A stretch of DNA of 64,000 bases. Origin: Geobacteraceae bacterium (GTDB lineage Bacteria; Desulfobacterota; Desulfuromonadia; Geobacterales; Geobacteraceae). The stretch is from positions 56,908 through 120,907 of the forward strand of contig JARKPN010000140.1 in assembly GCA_029975275.1 (NCBI GenBank). The letters are read 5' to 3'. Positions 49,670 through 58,530 of the stretch are shown one piece after another (the first letter of the stretch is position 1; every line of letters starts with the position of its first letter). Under the pieces are notes generated by a model. The model searched no databases. It saw nothing but the letters and a program-made list of their open reading frames with translations, and was not told where the DNA came from. The translations under genes were made by a program, and so were the position numbers.

Positions 49670-50336
49670 GCAATATCCCGGTATCACCATAGATGTGGCC
49701 TTCGAGTTCGAGCGCGGCATCCTGGTGCTGTTCGGTCCGTCCGGGTCGGGCAAGACCACCATACTGGACTGTATAGCAGGGCTCCAGCAGCCTGATGCTG
49801 GCTGTATCTCGCTCAATGGGAAGTCCTTCTACTCCTCGGCCGACCGCATTGCGGTACCGGCCCGCAAGCGGAGGATCGGCTACGTCTTTCAGCATTACGC
49901 GCTGTTTCCCCATCTTACGGTGAAGGAAAACACCATGTACGGCATCCCGAAACACTGCAAGGGGGGAAAGGGGTACCGGATCGGTGCCCTCGACGTGCTG
50001 GAGATGCTCAAGATTGTCCATCTGCAGGACCGCTATCCGTCCCAGCTCTCGGGCGGAGAGAAACAGCGTGTCGCTCTGGCCCGGGCGCTCATGGTAGAGC
50101 CCGAGCTGTTGCTGCTGGACGAGCCGCTCTCGGCCTTGGACCACGTAAACCGGAAGAATCTTCAGGCAGAGCTCAAACAGCTCCAGCGAATATGGATGAT
50201 CCCTTTCGTGCTGGTTACCCACAGCAGGAGGGAAATGCAGAGACTGGCCGACGAAATCATTTTCCTCGACAAGGGAAAGAAAAGCCTTTCAGTTTTCCCC
50301 GCTTTGCGCCGACAGAGCATTGAACTGAGCGTCTGA
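49647..50336 (+). CDS. modC: Molybdate ABC transporter ATP-binding protein, short form
   Basis: A 229-residue ATPase with Walker A FGPSGSGKTTIL, signature LSGGEKQRVALARALM, Walker B LLLLDEPLSALD and VTHSRREMQRLADEI. Full-length ModC (~350 residues) ends in a TOBE/Mop domain that binds oxyanion; here the chain stops after the ATPase core, so allosteric inhibition by molybdate is probably lost. A GTG start overlaps the end of modB. It also lacks modA next to it. Confidence 0.92.
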   Translation: MLKAEIHKQYPGITIDVAFEFERGILVLFGPSGSGKTTILDCIAGLQQPDAGCISLNGKSFYSSADRIAVPARKRRIGYVFQHYALFPHLTVKENTMYGIPKHCKGGKGYRIGALDVLEMLKIVHLQDRYPSQLSGGEKQRVALARALMVEPELLLLDEPLSALDHVNRKNLQAELKQLQRIWMIPFVLVTHSRREMQRLADEIIFLDKGKKSLSVFPALRRQSIELSV

Positions 50337-50438
50337 ACGAATTTCCTTTCCTGTTACCGTTTCCGGTTATACCGGCACCCCCCTTTCATCACCCCCCTAC
50401 TTCTGCTATGGCGTCATGGATTCAGGCGTGAAAAGTGC

Positions 50439-50467
50439 TTGACAGCCGGCGAAGTTTGTATTATAAA
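50439..50467 (+). promoter_or_regulatory. Promoter of the polyamine operon
   Basis: TTGACA at 50439-50444, a 17-base spacer and TATAAA at 50462-50467. A second, weaker TTGACA with a TAAACT -10 starts at 50524. The operators at 50500-50583 lie just downstream. Confidence 0.7.
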
Positions 50468-50499
50468 CCACACCCTGTTTGAGCAGAATTAAACATTAA

Positions 50500-50583
50500 G
50501 TTTAGAAACACTAAACATGGTTGTTGACAATAAGTTTAGAATTGCTAAACTGATGGTAAACAAAAAGTTTATGATTACTAAAC
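50500..50583. promoter_or_regulatory. Three-operator array for the XRE-cupin regulator
   Basis: Three 17-base palindromes: GTTTAGAAACACTAAAC (50500-50516), GTTTAGAATTGCTAAAC (50534-50550) and GTTTATGATTACTAAAC (50567-50583). They are spaced 34 and 33 bases, about three helical turns, so dimers would line up on one face of the DNA. The last one reaches the ribosome site of the regulator gene. Confidence 0.8.
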
Positions 50584-50595
50584 CAGGAGGAGTCC

Positions 50596-51144
50596 TTGAA
50601 AATCGGCGAGCGGCTCAAGCGGTTCAGGATGATCAACTCTCTTACCCAGGAAGAGCTGGCCAGCCGGGCGGATCTTACCAAGGGATACATCTCCCAGCTG
50701 GAAAACGACGCCACCTCGCCCTCCATAGCCACCCTGAAGGACATCGTGGATGTGTTCGGCATCACCATGCAGGAGTTTTTCGCCGAACAGTCTGAGGGGG
50801 AGAACGTGGTCTTCGGCAGCGATGCCCGGGTCCAGTCCACCGCCGATGGCGACGGCATCAAGGTGGAGCTGCTGGTGCCGGGGGCGCAGAACAGGGATAT
50901 GGACCCGGCCCTGGTCACCATCAGGCCGGGAGAGGAGATGGAGGAGCAGGGCTACCACGAGGGGGAGGAGTTCGGCTATGTCCTGCTCGGCAGGGTTCAG
51001 CTTACCCTGGATGACCGTTCCTATACCCTAAAAAAGGGGGAGTGTTTCTACTTCAGCTCTGACAAGCGGCACTCGGTGAAGAACCCGGGCAAGAGCGAGG
51101 CCAGGATCCTCTGGGTGGTGACACCCCCGACTTTCGATTACTGA
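50596..51144 (+). CDS. XRE family regulator with C-terminal cupin
   Basis: A 182-residue protein. An N-terminal helix-turn-helix (IGERLKRFRMINSLTQEELASRADLTKGYISQLEN) is joined to a cupin domain (VTIRPGEEMEEQGYHEGEEFGYVLLGRVQLTLDDRSYTLKKGECFYFSSDKRHSVKNPG). This layout is that of PuuR-like polyamine- or amino-acid-responsive repressors. The start is TTG at 50596, five bases after AGGAGG. Three palindromes directly upstream imply autoregulation; polyamine is the obvious effector given the next genes. Confidence 0.9.
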   Translation: MKIGERLKRFRMINSLTQEELASRADLTKGYISQLENDATSPSIATLKDIVDVFGITMQEFFAEQSEGENVVFGSDARVQSTADGDGIKVELLVPGAQNRDMDPALVTIRPGEEMEEQGYHEGEEFGYVLLGRVQLTLDDRSYTLKKGECFYFSSDKRHSVKNPGKSEARILWVVTPPTFDY

Positions 51145-51182
51145 AGCGTGTCGGTAAAGCATAGAAACCAGGAGATACGACA

Positions 51183-52376
51183 ATGAGCAAAGTTCTGATT
51201 ATAGGAGCGGGTGGGGTGGGGCGCGTGGTTGCCCACAAGTGCGCCCAGGCTTCGGACGTGTTCACCGGGATAACCCTTGCCTCGCGCACCGAGTCGAAAT
51301 GCAAGGCCATCGCCGCCGAGATAAAGTTTCCCGTCAAGACGGCCCGGGTGGACGCCGACAACGTTCCAGAGCTGGTGGCACTGCTGAAAAAAGAGCAGCC
51401 GAAGCTGGTCATCAACGTGGCTCTGCCGTACCAGGACCTGAGCATCATGGACGCCTGTCTTGAGGTTGGGGTGGATTATCTGGACACCGCCAACTACGAG
51501 CCGCTGGACACCGCCAAGTTCGAGTACAGCTGGCAGTGGGCCTATCAGGACCGTTTCCGGGAGAAAGGACTGATGGCGCTTCTGGGGAGCGGCTTCGATC
51601 CGGGGGTGACCAACGTGTTCACCGCCCTGGCGGCGAGGAAGTACCTGGACGAGATCCACGAGCTGGACATCATCGACGCCAATGCAGGCTCCCACGGCCA
51701 GCCCTTTGCCACCAACTTCAACCCGGAAATCAACATCCGGGAGGTCACCGCTCCCTGCCGCCACTGGGAGGGCGGCGGCTGGGTCGAGACCCCGGCCCTT
51801 TCCACCAGGCGGAGCTTCGACTTCCCCGAGGGTATCGGCCCCATGAATATCTACCGGATGTACCACGAGGAGATGGAGTCCCTGGTGAAGCACATCCCCA
51901 CCATCAGAAAGGCCCAGTTCTGGATGACCTTCTCGGACAACTACCTGAAGCACCTGGAGGTGCTGCAGAACGTGGGGATGACCCGCATCGACGAGGTGGA
52001 GTTCCAGGGGATGAAGATCGTGCCGCTCCAGTTCCTCAAGGCGGTACTGCCCGATCCCGGCTCCCTGGGTCCCCTGACCAAGGGGAAGACCTGCATCGGC
52101 ATCATCGGCCGGGGCATAAAGGACGGTAAAAGGAAGCAGGTCTACATCTACAACATCTGCGACCACGAAGAGTGCTACCGGGAGGTCAATTCCCAGGCCA
52201 TAAGCTACACCACCGGCGTGCCAGCGGCGGTGGGGGGGATCATGATGCTGACCGGCAGGTGGCACAAGCCCGGCGTCTGGAACATGGAGCAGTTCGACCC
52301 GGAGCCGTTCCTGGAGCGGTTGTCGGTGATGGGGCTGCCGCACGTGGTGGTGGAAGGGGAATGGCCTGAACTTTAG
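51183..52376 (+). CDS. Carboxynorspermidine/carboxyspermidine dehydrogenase (saccharopine dehydrogenase family)
   Basis: A 397-residue NADPH-dependent enzyme. The Rossmann start is VLIIGAGGVGRVVAHKCAQ, then VINVALPYQDLSIMDACLE and GSGFDPGVTNVFTALAARKYLDEIHELDIIDANAG. It condenses a diamine with aspartate beta-semialdehyde to a carboxy-polyamine. CAGGAGATACGACA precedes the ATG. The product goes to the decarboxylase encoded next. Whether the amine is putrescine, diaminopropane or agmatine cannot be told. Confidence 0.93.
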   Translation: MSKVLIIGAGGVGRVVAHKCAQASDVFTGITLASRTESKCKAIAAEIKFPVKTARVDADNVPELVALLKKEQPKLVINVALPYQDLSIMDACLEVGVDYLDTANYEPLDTAKFEYSWQWAYQDRFREKGLMALLGSGFDPGVTNVFTALAARKYLDEIHELDIIDANAGSHGQPFATNFNPEINIREVTAPCRHWEGGGWVETPALSTRRSFDFPEGIGPMNIYRMYHEEMESLVKHIPTIRKAQFWMTFSDNYLKHLEVLQNVGMTRIDEVEFQGMKIVPLQFLKAVLPDPGSLGPLTKGKTCIGIIGRGIKDGKRKQVYIYNICDHEECYREVNSQAISYTTGVPAAVGGIMMLTGRWHKPGVWNMEQFDPEPFLERLSVMGLPHVVVEGEWPEL

Positions 52377-52435
52377 GAAGCGCCATCATCTCAAATCTGG
52401 CGTTTCGAAACTGTGCTGGAGCGTTTGAAATTGAC

Positions 52436-52504
52436 TGTAGGGGCGGGCTTGCAACCCGCCCAACCAATAATATCTTCAGGGCGGGTTGCAAGCCCGCCCC
52501 TACA
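52436..52504. repeat. Perfect 25-bp inverted repeat before the decarboxylase gene
   Basis: Arms at 52436-52460 and 52480-52504 are exact reverse complements with a 19-base loop. Each arm contains a near-palindromic core of the widespread GGGCGGGTTGCAAGCCCGCCC type. It ends eight bases before the likely start codon of the decarboxylase and leaves no Shine-Dalgarno sequence visible. Confidence 0.8.
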
Positions 52505-52512
52505 TCGCCAAT

Positions 52513-53667
52513 ATGATCGGAATCGCCATCGATAAAATACTCCGACTCTCCCCTTCCCCGGCCTACGTGGTGGACCTGGGAAGGCTGCGGCACAACCTGT
52601 CCATCCTGGATGAGGTCCAGAAGCGGAGCGGGGCCAGGATCCTGATGGCGCTCAAGGCGTTCTCCATGTGGAGCGTTTTCCCCATCATCCGTGAGACCCT
52701 CCACGGCGTCTGCGCCAGCTCGCCCTGGGAGGCGCGGCTCGGGTACGAGGAGTTCGGCCGCGAGGTGCACAGCTTTGCCGCCGCCTTCAAGGAGAGCGAC
52801 GTGGAGGAACTGCTCCGGATATCCAACCACCTGGTCTTCAACTCCTTTGCCCAGCTGGAGCGGTTCCGGCCCCTGTGGGAGAAGGAGCGCGGGCGGGTCT
52901 CCATCGGGTTGCGGGTGAATCCCGAGCACTCCGAGGGGCACACCGCCATCTACGATCCCTGTGCCCCAAAGTCCCGCCTGGGCATCCGCAGGGCCGAGTT
53001 CGACGGCCGTTCCCTCGAAGGGGTCGAGGGGCTCCATTTCCATACCCTGTGCGAGCAGCTGTTCGAGCCGCTGGAGCGGACCGCGCGGGTGTTCGAGGAG
53101 ACGTTCGGCCAATTCCTGTCAGGGATGAAGTGGCTCAACCTGGGGGGCGGCCACCACATCACCCGCGAGGGATACGACATCGACGCCCTGGTGGAGCTGA
53201 TACGGCATTTCAAGGGGAAATACGGGGTGGAGGTATATCTGGAGCCAGGCGAGGCCATCGCCATCGGCACCGGCATCCTGGTGAGCGAGGTGCTGGACGT
53301 GGTCTGGAACGGCATGGACATCGCTATCCTGGACGTGTCCGCCACCTGCCACATGCCGGACGTCCTGGAGATGCCTTACCGACCGGGCATCAAGGGGGGC
53401 TTCGACGCCGGTGAAAAGGCCCATGACTACCGCCTTGCCGGTCCCTCCTGTCTGGCGGGCGACGTGATCGGCGACTGGTCCTTCGAGCGGCCCCTGGCGC
53501 CGGGAGACCGGCTGGCGTTCCTCGACATGGCCCACTACACCATGGTCAAGACCACCTTTTTCAACGGCGTCCGTCACCCGCACATCTGCACCTTCGAGCC
53601 AGAGACCGGGAAGCTGAAGGTCGTCAGGAGCTTCGGCTACGAGGATTTCAAGAGCAGACTGTCGTAA
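52513..53667 (+). CDS. nspC: Carboxynorspermidine decarboxylase
   Basis: A 384-residue fold-III PLP decarboxylase that turns carboxy(nor)spermidine into the polyamine. The PLP lysine lies in ILMALKAFSMWS, with GLRVNPEHSEGHTAIYDPCAPKSRLGI and LEPGEAIAIGTGILV later, and the catalytic cysteine region GPSCLAGDVIGDW. I take the ATG at 52513 because the protein then begins as in the family; a TTG 27 bases upstream is within an inverted repeat. No ribosome site is evident for either. Confidence 0.93.
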   Translation: MIGIAIDKILRLSPSPAYVVDLGRLRHNLSILDEVQKRSGARILMALKAFSMWSVFPIIRETLHGVCASSPWEARLGYEEFGREVHSFAAAFKESDVEELLRISNHLVFNSFAQLERFRPLWEKERGRVSIGLRVNPEHSEGHTAIYDPCAPKSRLGIRRAEFDGRSLEGVEGLHFHTLCEQLFEPLERTARVFEETFGQFLSGMKWLNLGGGHHITREGYDIDALVELIRHFKGKYGVEVYLEPGEAIAIGTGILVSEVLDVVWNGMDIAILDVSATCHMPDVLEMPYRPGIKGGFDAGEKAHDYRLAGPSCLAGDVIGDWSFERPLAPGDRLAFLDMAHYTMVKTTFFNGVRHPHICTFEPETGKLKVVRSFGYEDFKSRLS

Positions 53668-53735
53668 GGGAAACAGGGGAAGCGGCGCTGCGTGCCGCGC
53701 CTCTCATATTTCACATCTAAGGTTGGTAACTGCCT

Positions 53736-55643
53736 ATGGAACGCTGGTCTATCAACGAGTCCGCCAGGATCTACAACATCGACAACTGGGGCGCCGATCT
53801 CTTCTCCATCAACAAGAAGGGGAACATCTGCGTGCATCCCTCTCCCAATTCCAAGCATTCCATCGATATGCGGGTCCTGGTGGACGACCTGATCAAGCGG
53901 AAAATCAAGCCGCCGATCCTGCTCAGGTTCATGAACATCCTGGAAGGGCGCATCGCCAGCATCAACCGGGTGTTCAGGAACGCCATCCAGGAGAACAGCT
54001 ACCCGGCCAAGTACCAGACCTTCTACCCGGTCAAGGTGAACCAGCAGCGGCAGGTGGTGGAGGCCATCGCCCGGTTCGGCAAGAAGTACGAGATCGGCCT
54101 GGAAGTCGGCTCCAAGCCGGAGCTGGTCGCCGCCATCTCCATCTCCACCGGCAACGGCCTGCCGATTATCTGCAACGGCTACAAGGACACCGACTTCATT
54201 GAGACCATCCTCTACGCCAGCAAGATCGGCTACGACATCACCATCGTGGTGGAGAAGCTGTTCGAGTTGGAAAAGATCATGGGACTGGTGGAAAAGACCG
54301 GCATCAAGCCAAAGCTCGGCATCAGGGTCAAACTTTCCTCCAAGGGGACCGGCAAGTGGGCCACCTCCGGGGGGGAGGACGCCAAGTTCGGGCTCAGGAT
54401 CTCCGAGCTCATCGCGGCCATCGAGATCCTCAAGGAGCACAGTCTGCTGGACAGCCTCGGTCTGCTCCACTTCCACATCGGCAGCCAGATCACCAAGATT
54501 GACAAGATCAAGAACGCCCTCATCGAGGGGACCCGCATCTACGTGGAGATGAAGAAACTGGGGGTCAATCTCCGCTACCTGGACATCGGCGGCGGCCTGG
54601 GAGTCGACTACGACGGCTCCAAGTCCAGCTACTTCTCCAGCGTCAACTACTCGGTGGACGAGTACGCCAACGACGTGATCTACCAGATCAAGAACATCTG
54701 TGACGAGGCCGGCGTAGACTGTCCCAATATTATCTCCGAGTCGGGCCGGGCCACGGTCGCCCACTACTCGGTACTGGTCACCAACGTGCTGGACACCAAT
54801 ACCCAGCACCTGGTCCCGGAATTCGAGTCCATGATCGACCAGCAGGAAAAACTGTCGCCGACGGTCAGGAAGCTGGTGGACATCTACCAGAGCCTGGACC
54901 GCCATTCCCTGCGGGAGGATTATCACGACACCATCCAGCTCATCCAGGAGGCGGTCAGCCTGTTCAATCTGGGCTATCTGAACCTGAACGACCGGGCCGT
55001 GGCCGAATTGATCTGCTCCAAGATCATCCGGAAGATCAACGGCATAGTGGAAAAGATGAAACCCATCCCGGACGAACTGCAGAACTTCCAGCTCAGCCTG
55101 CGTCAGACATACTTCGCCAACTTCTCGCTGTTCCAGTCGGTCCCCGACTCCTGGGCCATCGACCAGTTGTTCCCCATCGTGCCCATCCAGCGCCTGAACC
55201 AGAAGCCGGACGTGATAGCCTCCATCGCCGACATCACCTGCGACTCGGACGGCGAGGTCACCAGCTTCGTGGGGGAGAACGGCCGGACCAAGTCCCTTCC
55301 CATCCACAAGATCCGGAGCGGCGAGGACTACTACATCGGTTTCTTCCTCATCGGCGCCTACCAGGAGATCCTGGGGGACATGCACAACCTGTTCGGCGAC
55401 ACCAACGCGGTGCACATCACCTTCAACAAGAAGACCGGCTACATGATCGATACGGTCATCAACGGCGACGCCTGCTGGGAGAGCCTCAAGTATGTCCAGT
55501 ACAAGGGGCCGGAGATTCTGAAGCGTGTCCGGGAGCACCTGGAGAAGGCGGTGTCCCAGCGCAAGGTTTCCATTGAGGAGTGCAGCCACTTCATCGAGCT
55601 GCTGGACCGGACCCTGCTGGGGTATACCTACCTGGGAGAGTAG
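53736..55643 (+). CDS. speA: Biosynthetic arginine decarboxylase
   Basis: A 635-residue PLP enzyme converting arginine to agmatine. The PLP lysine is in FYPVKVNQQRQVVEAI, followed by YEIGLEVGSKPELVAAI, LGLLHFHIGSQI, YLDIGGGLGVDYDGS and the late GDACWESLKYVQY with the catalytic cysteine. Length is normal. It ends the polyamine operon, before a terminator. No agmatinase or agmatine deiminase gene follows, so agmatine must be processed elsewhere or used directly. Confidence 0.95.
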   Translation: MERWSINESARIYNIDNWGADLFSINKKGNICVHPSPNSKHSIDMRVLVDDLIKRKIKPPILLRFMNILEGRIASINRVFRNAIQENSYPAKYQTFYPVKVNQQRQVVEAIARFGKKYEIGLEVGSKPELVAAISISTGNGLPIICNGYKDTDFIETILYASKIGYDITIVVEKLFELEKIMGLVEKTGIKPKLGIRVKLSSKGTGKWATSGGEDAKFGLRISELIAAIEILKEHSLLDSLGLLHFHIGSQITKIDKIKNALIEGTRIYVEMKKLGVNLRYLDIGGGLGVDYDGSKSSYFSSVNYSVDEYANDVIYQIKNICDEAGVDCPNIISESGRATVAHYSVLVTNVLDTNTQHLVPEFESMIDQQEKLSPTVRKLVDIYQSLDRHSLREDYHDTIQLIQEAVSLFNLGYLNLNDRAVAELICSKIIRKINGIVEKMKPIPDELQNFQLSLRQTYFANFSLFQSVPDSWAIDQLFPIVPIQRLNQKPDVIASIADITCDSDGEVTSFVGENGRTKSLPIHKIRSGEDYYIGFFLIGAYQEILGDMHNLFGDTNAVHITFNKKTGYMIDTVINGDACWESLKYVQYKGPEILKRVREHLEKAVSQRKVSIEECSHFIELLDRTLLGYTYLGE

Positions 55644-55672
55644 CGGAGGCGGATCAGAGATTACGCGACGAA

Positions 55673-55715
55673 CGGAAGCCCCCGGCGTCCCGCAAGGGAT
55701 TGCCGGGGGCTTCCG
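55673..55715 (+). terminator. Terminator after speA
   Basis: CGGAAGCCCCCGGC at 55673-55686 pairs with GCCGGGGGCTTCCG at 55702-55715, followed by TGTTT. It ends the polyamine operon and marks the boundary to the AT-rich island. Confidence 0.8.
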
Positions 55716-55905
55716 TGTTTGGGGGGCGCGTGCGGCTGTGTGTGATGTATGGTCTTGCGTAACGAAAGAAGAGTAGAGTGTTGGTTTGATTTGCTGCAGA
55801 GATGAAAAAGCCCATACGTGTATATTAATAGAGGCTCCCAACGAAGGGGAGACGGCAACTCTGGTTCACCCATCAAGTTTAGTTGAAGGGGTGGTTTTTG
55901 TTTCC

Positions 55906-56628
55906 TTAACCGGCTGGAGCAGGGGTAAGATCAATCTTCAAAGTTGAAAGTGTAAATTCAATCAAGTACTTTATTAAGTGATTATTCGCTTCGACAGCTT
56001 TATCAGCATCTCCACTTGCAAGTTGTCTTGCCAAGGCAATATGTAATTTACCACTGTAAGTTATATCTGAGGCTTCTTTATTGTGTAGATACCAAAACCT
56101 TCTGCATAAACTGTGGTAAATGTCCATAGCACGTGATAAATATTCGTTGTTAGATGCTTGGGATATGAGCAAATGGAGTGAATTATCATAGTGCATAAAA
56201 GAAATATCATCATTTTCATTAGTTGCTATTTCCAGTTTGTTTGCAATTTCATTAAAAAGAGCTTTCTGTTCTTTTGTGCTTCTAATTGCAGCTGATCGTA
56301 CCATAAGCGGTTCTAACGCTTGACGAAGTTCTAATAGCTGTAACTGCTTAAAAGGATTTATTTCAGTAACCAAAATACCTTTGTGCGGTAAGATTACAAC
56401 CAACCCTGTTCCAACGAGTTTTTGAAGCGCCTCACGTATGGGTGTTCGGCCCAATCCAAGTTCTTTCGCTAATGCTGTTTCGCTGAGGATTTCCCCTGGG
56501 GCCAGTTTGAGCGATATTATATTCTCCTCGAGTTTTTCGTAAGCCTGTTCTGAAAGAGTTTTGGCAGGGGATTTGATTGCCGACAAGAGTTCGGCCGATT
56601 CATTGTCTCTAGGCATGCTTATCACCAA
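55906..56628 (-). CDS. GntR/FCD family regulator, copy 1
   Basis: A 240-residue regulator. The winged helix (TLSEQAYEKLEENIISLKLAPGEILSE, then LAKELGLGRTPIREALQKL) and the all-helical FCD ligand domain (LLELRQALEPLMVRSAAI, HYDNSLHLLISQASNNEYL) are complete. FCD proteins bind organic acids, amino acids or similar metabolites. It is a tandem duplicate of the next gene; their DNA-binding halves are almost identical, so they likely share operators. It probably controls the glycyl-radical operon 2 kb away (inference). Confidence 0.9.
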   Translation of the reverse strand: MVISMPRDNESAELLSAIKSPAKTLSEQAYEKLEENIISLKLAPGEILSETALAKELGLGRTPIREALQKLVGTGLVVILPHKGILVTEINPFKQLQLLELRQALEPLMVRSAAIRSTKEQKALFNEIANKLEIATNENDDISFMHYDNSLHLLISQASNNEYLSRAMDIYHSLCRRFWYLHNKEASDITYSGKLHIALARQLASGDADKAVEANNHLIKYLIEFTLSTLKIDLTPAPAG

Positions 56629-56956
56629 TTAATATGTTGCAGGGCAAGATAGGGTATGTGATGACATGTCTTTTCAGTAACTTGCCAAGACATATTCGTA
56701 TATCATACTATTTCAGATTTGTGAACAACTTCTTAGTAATACGTAGTGCTTGATGAGCGTTTTATGGGGAGTGCGTGGCAGGGGATGCTGCATGATTCTA
56801 ACTTAGTCAACGTATGTCCACGTAGGAAACCATCTTTTTCAGACAGCCATGACTTTTAGGGAAAGCTCGGCTTACACAAAAAATCATCAGATTGACCCAA
56901 TTGATGGCTTCCAGGTAAAACTGGCGCATATGTGATAGATATGAGAAATCAGCAAG

Positions 56957-57667
56957 TTATCCGGTTGGAGCTGGGGTTAAGTCAACCCGCAAAGTAGACA
57001 ACGTAAATTCAATCAAGTGTTTTATTAAGATGTTATTAGCATTTACCGCCTTATCAGCATCACCAACAACAAGTTCCCTGGCTAAATTGACATGCAGTTT
57101 GCCACTGGAGCCTATATCGTCTGAATTCTTGTGATATAAATACCAAAATCGCCTGCATAAACTATGGTAGATCTCCATGGTACGGCTGAAGTATTCGTTG
57201 TTAGCAGCTTGAGATATAAGTAGATGCAGTGAATTGTCATAGTACATGAAAGTAATATCATCGTTTGCTTTAACCGCTTTTTCCATTTTATTTGCAATTT
57301 CATCGAAAAGAGCTTTCTGGTCCTTTGTGCTGCGAATTGCAGCTGATCGTACCATAAGCGGCTCTAACGCTTGACGAAGTTCTAATAGCTGTAACTGTTT
57401 GAGAAGGTTGATTTCGGTAACTAAAGTACCTTTGTGCGGTAAGATTACAACCAACCCTGTTCCAGCTAGTTTTTGAAGCGCCTCACGTATGGGTGTTCGG
57501 CCCAATCCAAGTTCTTTCGCTAATGCTGCTTCGCTGAGGATTTCCCCTGGGGCCAGTTTGAGCGATATTATATTCTCCTCGAGTTTTTCGTAAGCCTGTT
57601 CTGAAAGGGTTTTCACAGGAGATTTGATTGCCGGTATAAGATCGTTTAGTTTAGCAACTTTAGTCAT
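56957..57667 (-). CDS. GntR/FCD family regulator, copy 2
   Basis: A 236-residue near-duplicate of copy 1. The recognition-helix region is identical apart from a few residues, while the FCD domain has diverged (for example YYDNSLHLLISQAANNEYFSR versus HYDNSLHLLISQASNNEYLSR, and the region after WYL). This pattern suggests duplicated control of the same promoters with two effectors or affinities. It is transcribed away from the glycyl-radical enzyme. The 328 bases between the two regulator genes contain no gene that I can support. Confidence 0.9.
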   Translation of the reverse strand: MTKVAKLNDLIPAIKSPVKTLSEQAYEKLEENIISLKLAPGEILSEAALAKELGLGRTPIREALQKLAGTGLVVILPHKGTLVTEINLLKQLQLLELRQALEPLMVRSAAIRSTKDQKALFDEIANKMEKAVKANDDITFMYYDNSLHLLISQAANNEYFSRTMEIYHSLCRRFWYLYHKNSDDIGSSGKLHVNLARELVVGDADKAVNANNILIKHLIEFTLSTLRVDLTPAPTG

Positions 57668-57955
57668 GATATCCGCCTAATTTAATAAGATATTGTGCAC
57701 ATATTTATTAAGATTCTGCAGCATTTTTTAAAGTAATATCTATAAATTCATACCTAAGACCATTTCTTGCGTCGTTCGAATCTTCACCAAAACTTATCCC
57801 GTTTTTCTATTGATAGTTTCTTGACACGACAAACCATAAGATCCATCGATCAACACGATCCTTTTTGCTCTTCTCGGGCTTGGATTGGCACTGGCAGTGG
57901 TTTTAAAATTTTCCTAGTTATCAGCAAATTACGGGTAATTTTCACACTCCTCCAG

Positions 57956-58324
57956 TAGTGTCCGGGGTTAAGGACTTGCATGTGAAAGCGGACCCTTTGT
58001 GGAGATGTTTCAGATTCTTCATGCTCTTGGTGGTTTGCCATCATCTGAGCGATTTTGTTGAAGCTATTGCGATTCTCAGCTCTCTGACACGATTGACATT
58101 GACCTTTTTCTTGTGTTGGGTCATGGCAGTAGATGGCAAGAGTAGGTAGTCGATGAGTCCTCGCAGTATCTGTGACATGAGGCCGTGTGGGCCACACACT
58201 GCTATCAAGATGATATTTTAGATGTTGTTTTTACCATCCGAAGAAGAACTTGATATTGCAACTTTCTAACCGGACAATGCTGACATTCCTCTCGATTTCA
58301 CCCCCTGTAGTACCCCCGACACTA
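57956..58324. mobile_element. Probable decayed insertion-sequence or MITE remnant
   Basis: TAGTGTCCGGGG at the left end is mirrored at the right end by CCCCCGACACTA (reverse complement TAGTGTCGGGGG), giving imperfect inverted termini ~369 bases apart. The interior holds only broken frames; one minus-strand frame contains CHDPTQEKGQCQSCQRAEN, which looks like part of a lost protein. No transposase was identified. The region 57668-58530 otherwise holds only the promoter and operator of the next gene. Confidence 0.4.
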
Positions 58325-58344
58325 GAATTAAACATCTGAAATTA

Positions 58345-58362
58345 TTACAAATTGTGTTGTAA
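58345..58362. promoter_or_regulatory. Putative operator before the glycyl-radical enzyme
   Basis: TTACAA-N6-TTGTAA, an 18-base inverted repeat ending ten bases before the -35 hexamer. It is a reasonable target for the GntR/FCD pair, which usually bind short palindromes, but assignment is by position only. Confidence 0.4.
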
Positions 58363-58372
58363 AAAAATTTTG

Positions 58373-58401
58373 TTGACAAAAAAATATGATAGTAATATAT
58401 T
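58373..58401 (+). promoter_or_regulatory. Promoter of the glycyl-radical operon
   Basis: TTGACA at 58373-58378, a 17-base spacer and TATATT at 58396-58401, in very AT-rich DNA. The leader is ~125 bases and contains GAAAGGAGGTAGG. Confidence 0.75.
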
Positions 58402-58530
58402 GCTAACATATTTGTAGAATATTGTAAATATTTTTTTAAAGAAAGGAGGTAGGGCGGTTTTTGGTGTTTTTCTGATTAGTGCGAAGCTGGTTAGGGCGAA
58501 AGAATTTCATCAGGGCAAAGGAGCTATCTC

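Noticed and set aside
52486..52512. Upstream TTG start for nspC
   Set aside because: It lies inside the inverted repeat and adds nine residues unlike the family N-terminus.
53637..55841. Long open frame (~734 codons) antisense to speA
   Set aside because: Shadow of a GC-biased coding gene; it is repetitive in Asp/Val/Gly and matches nothing.
57958..58149. 63-codon plus-strand frame in the regulator-enzyme gap
   Set aside because: Within a probable IS remnant, no ribosome site, no recognisable domain.
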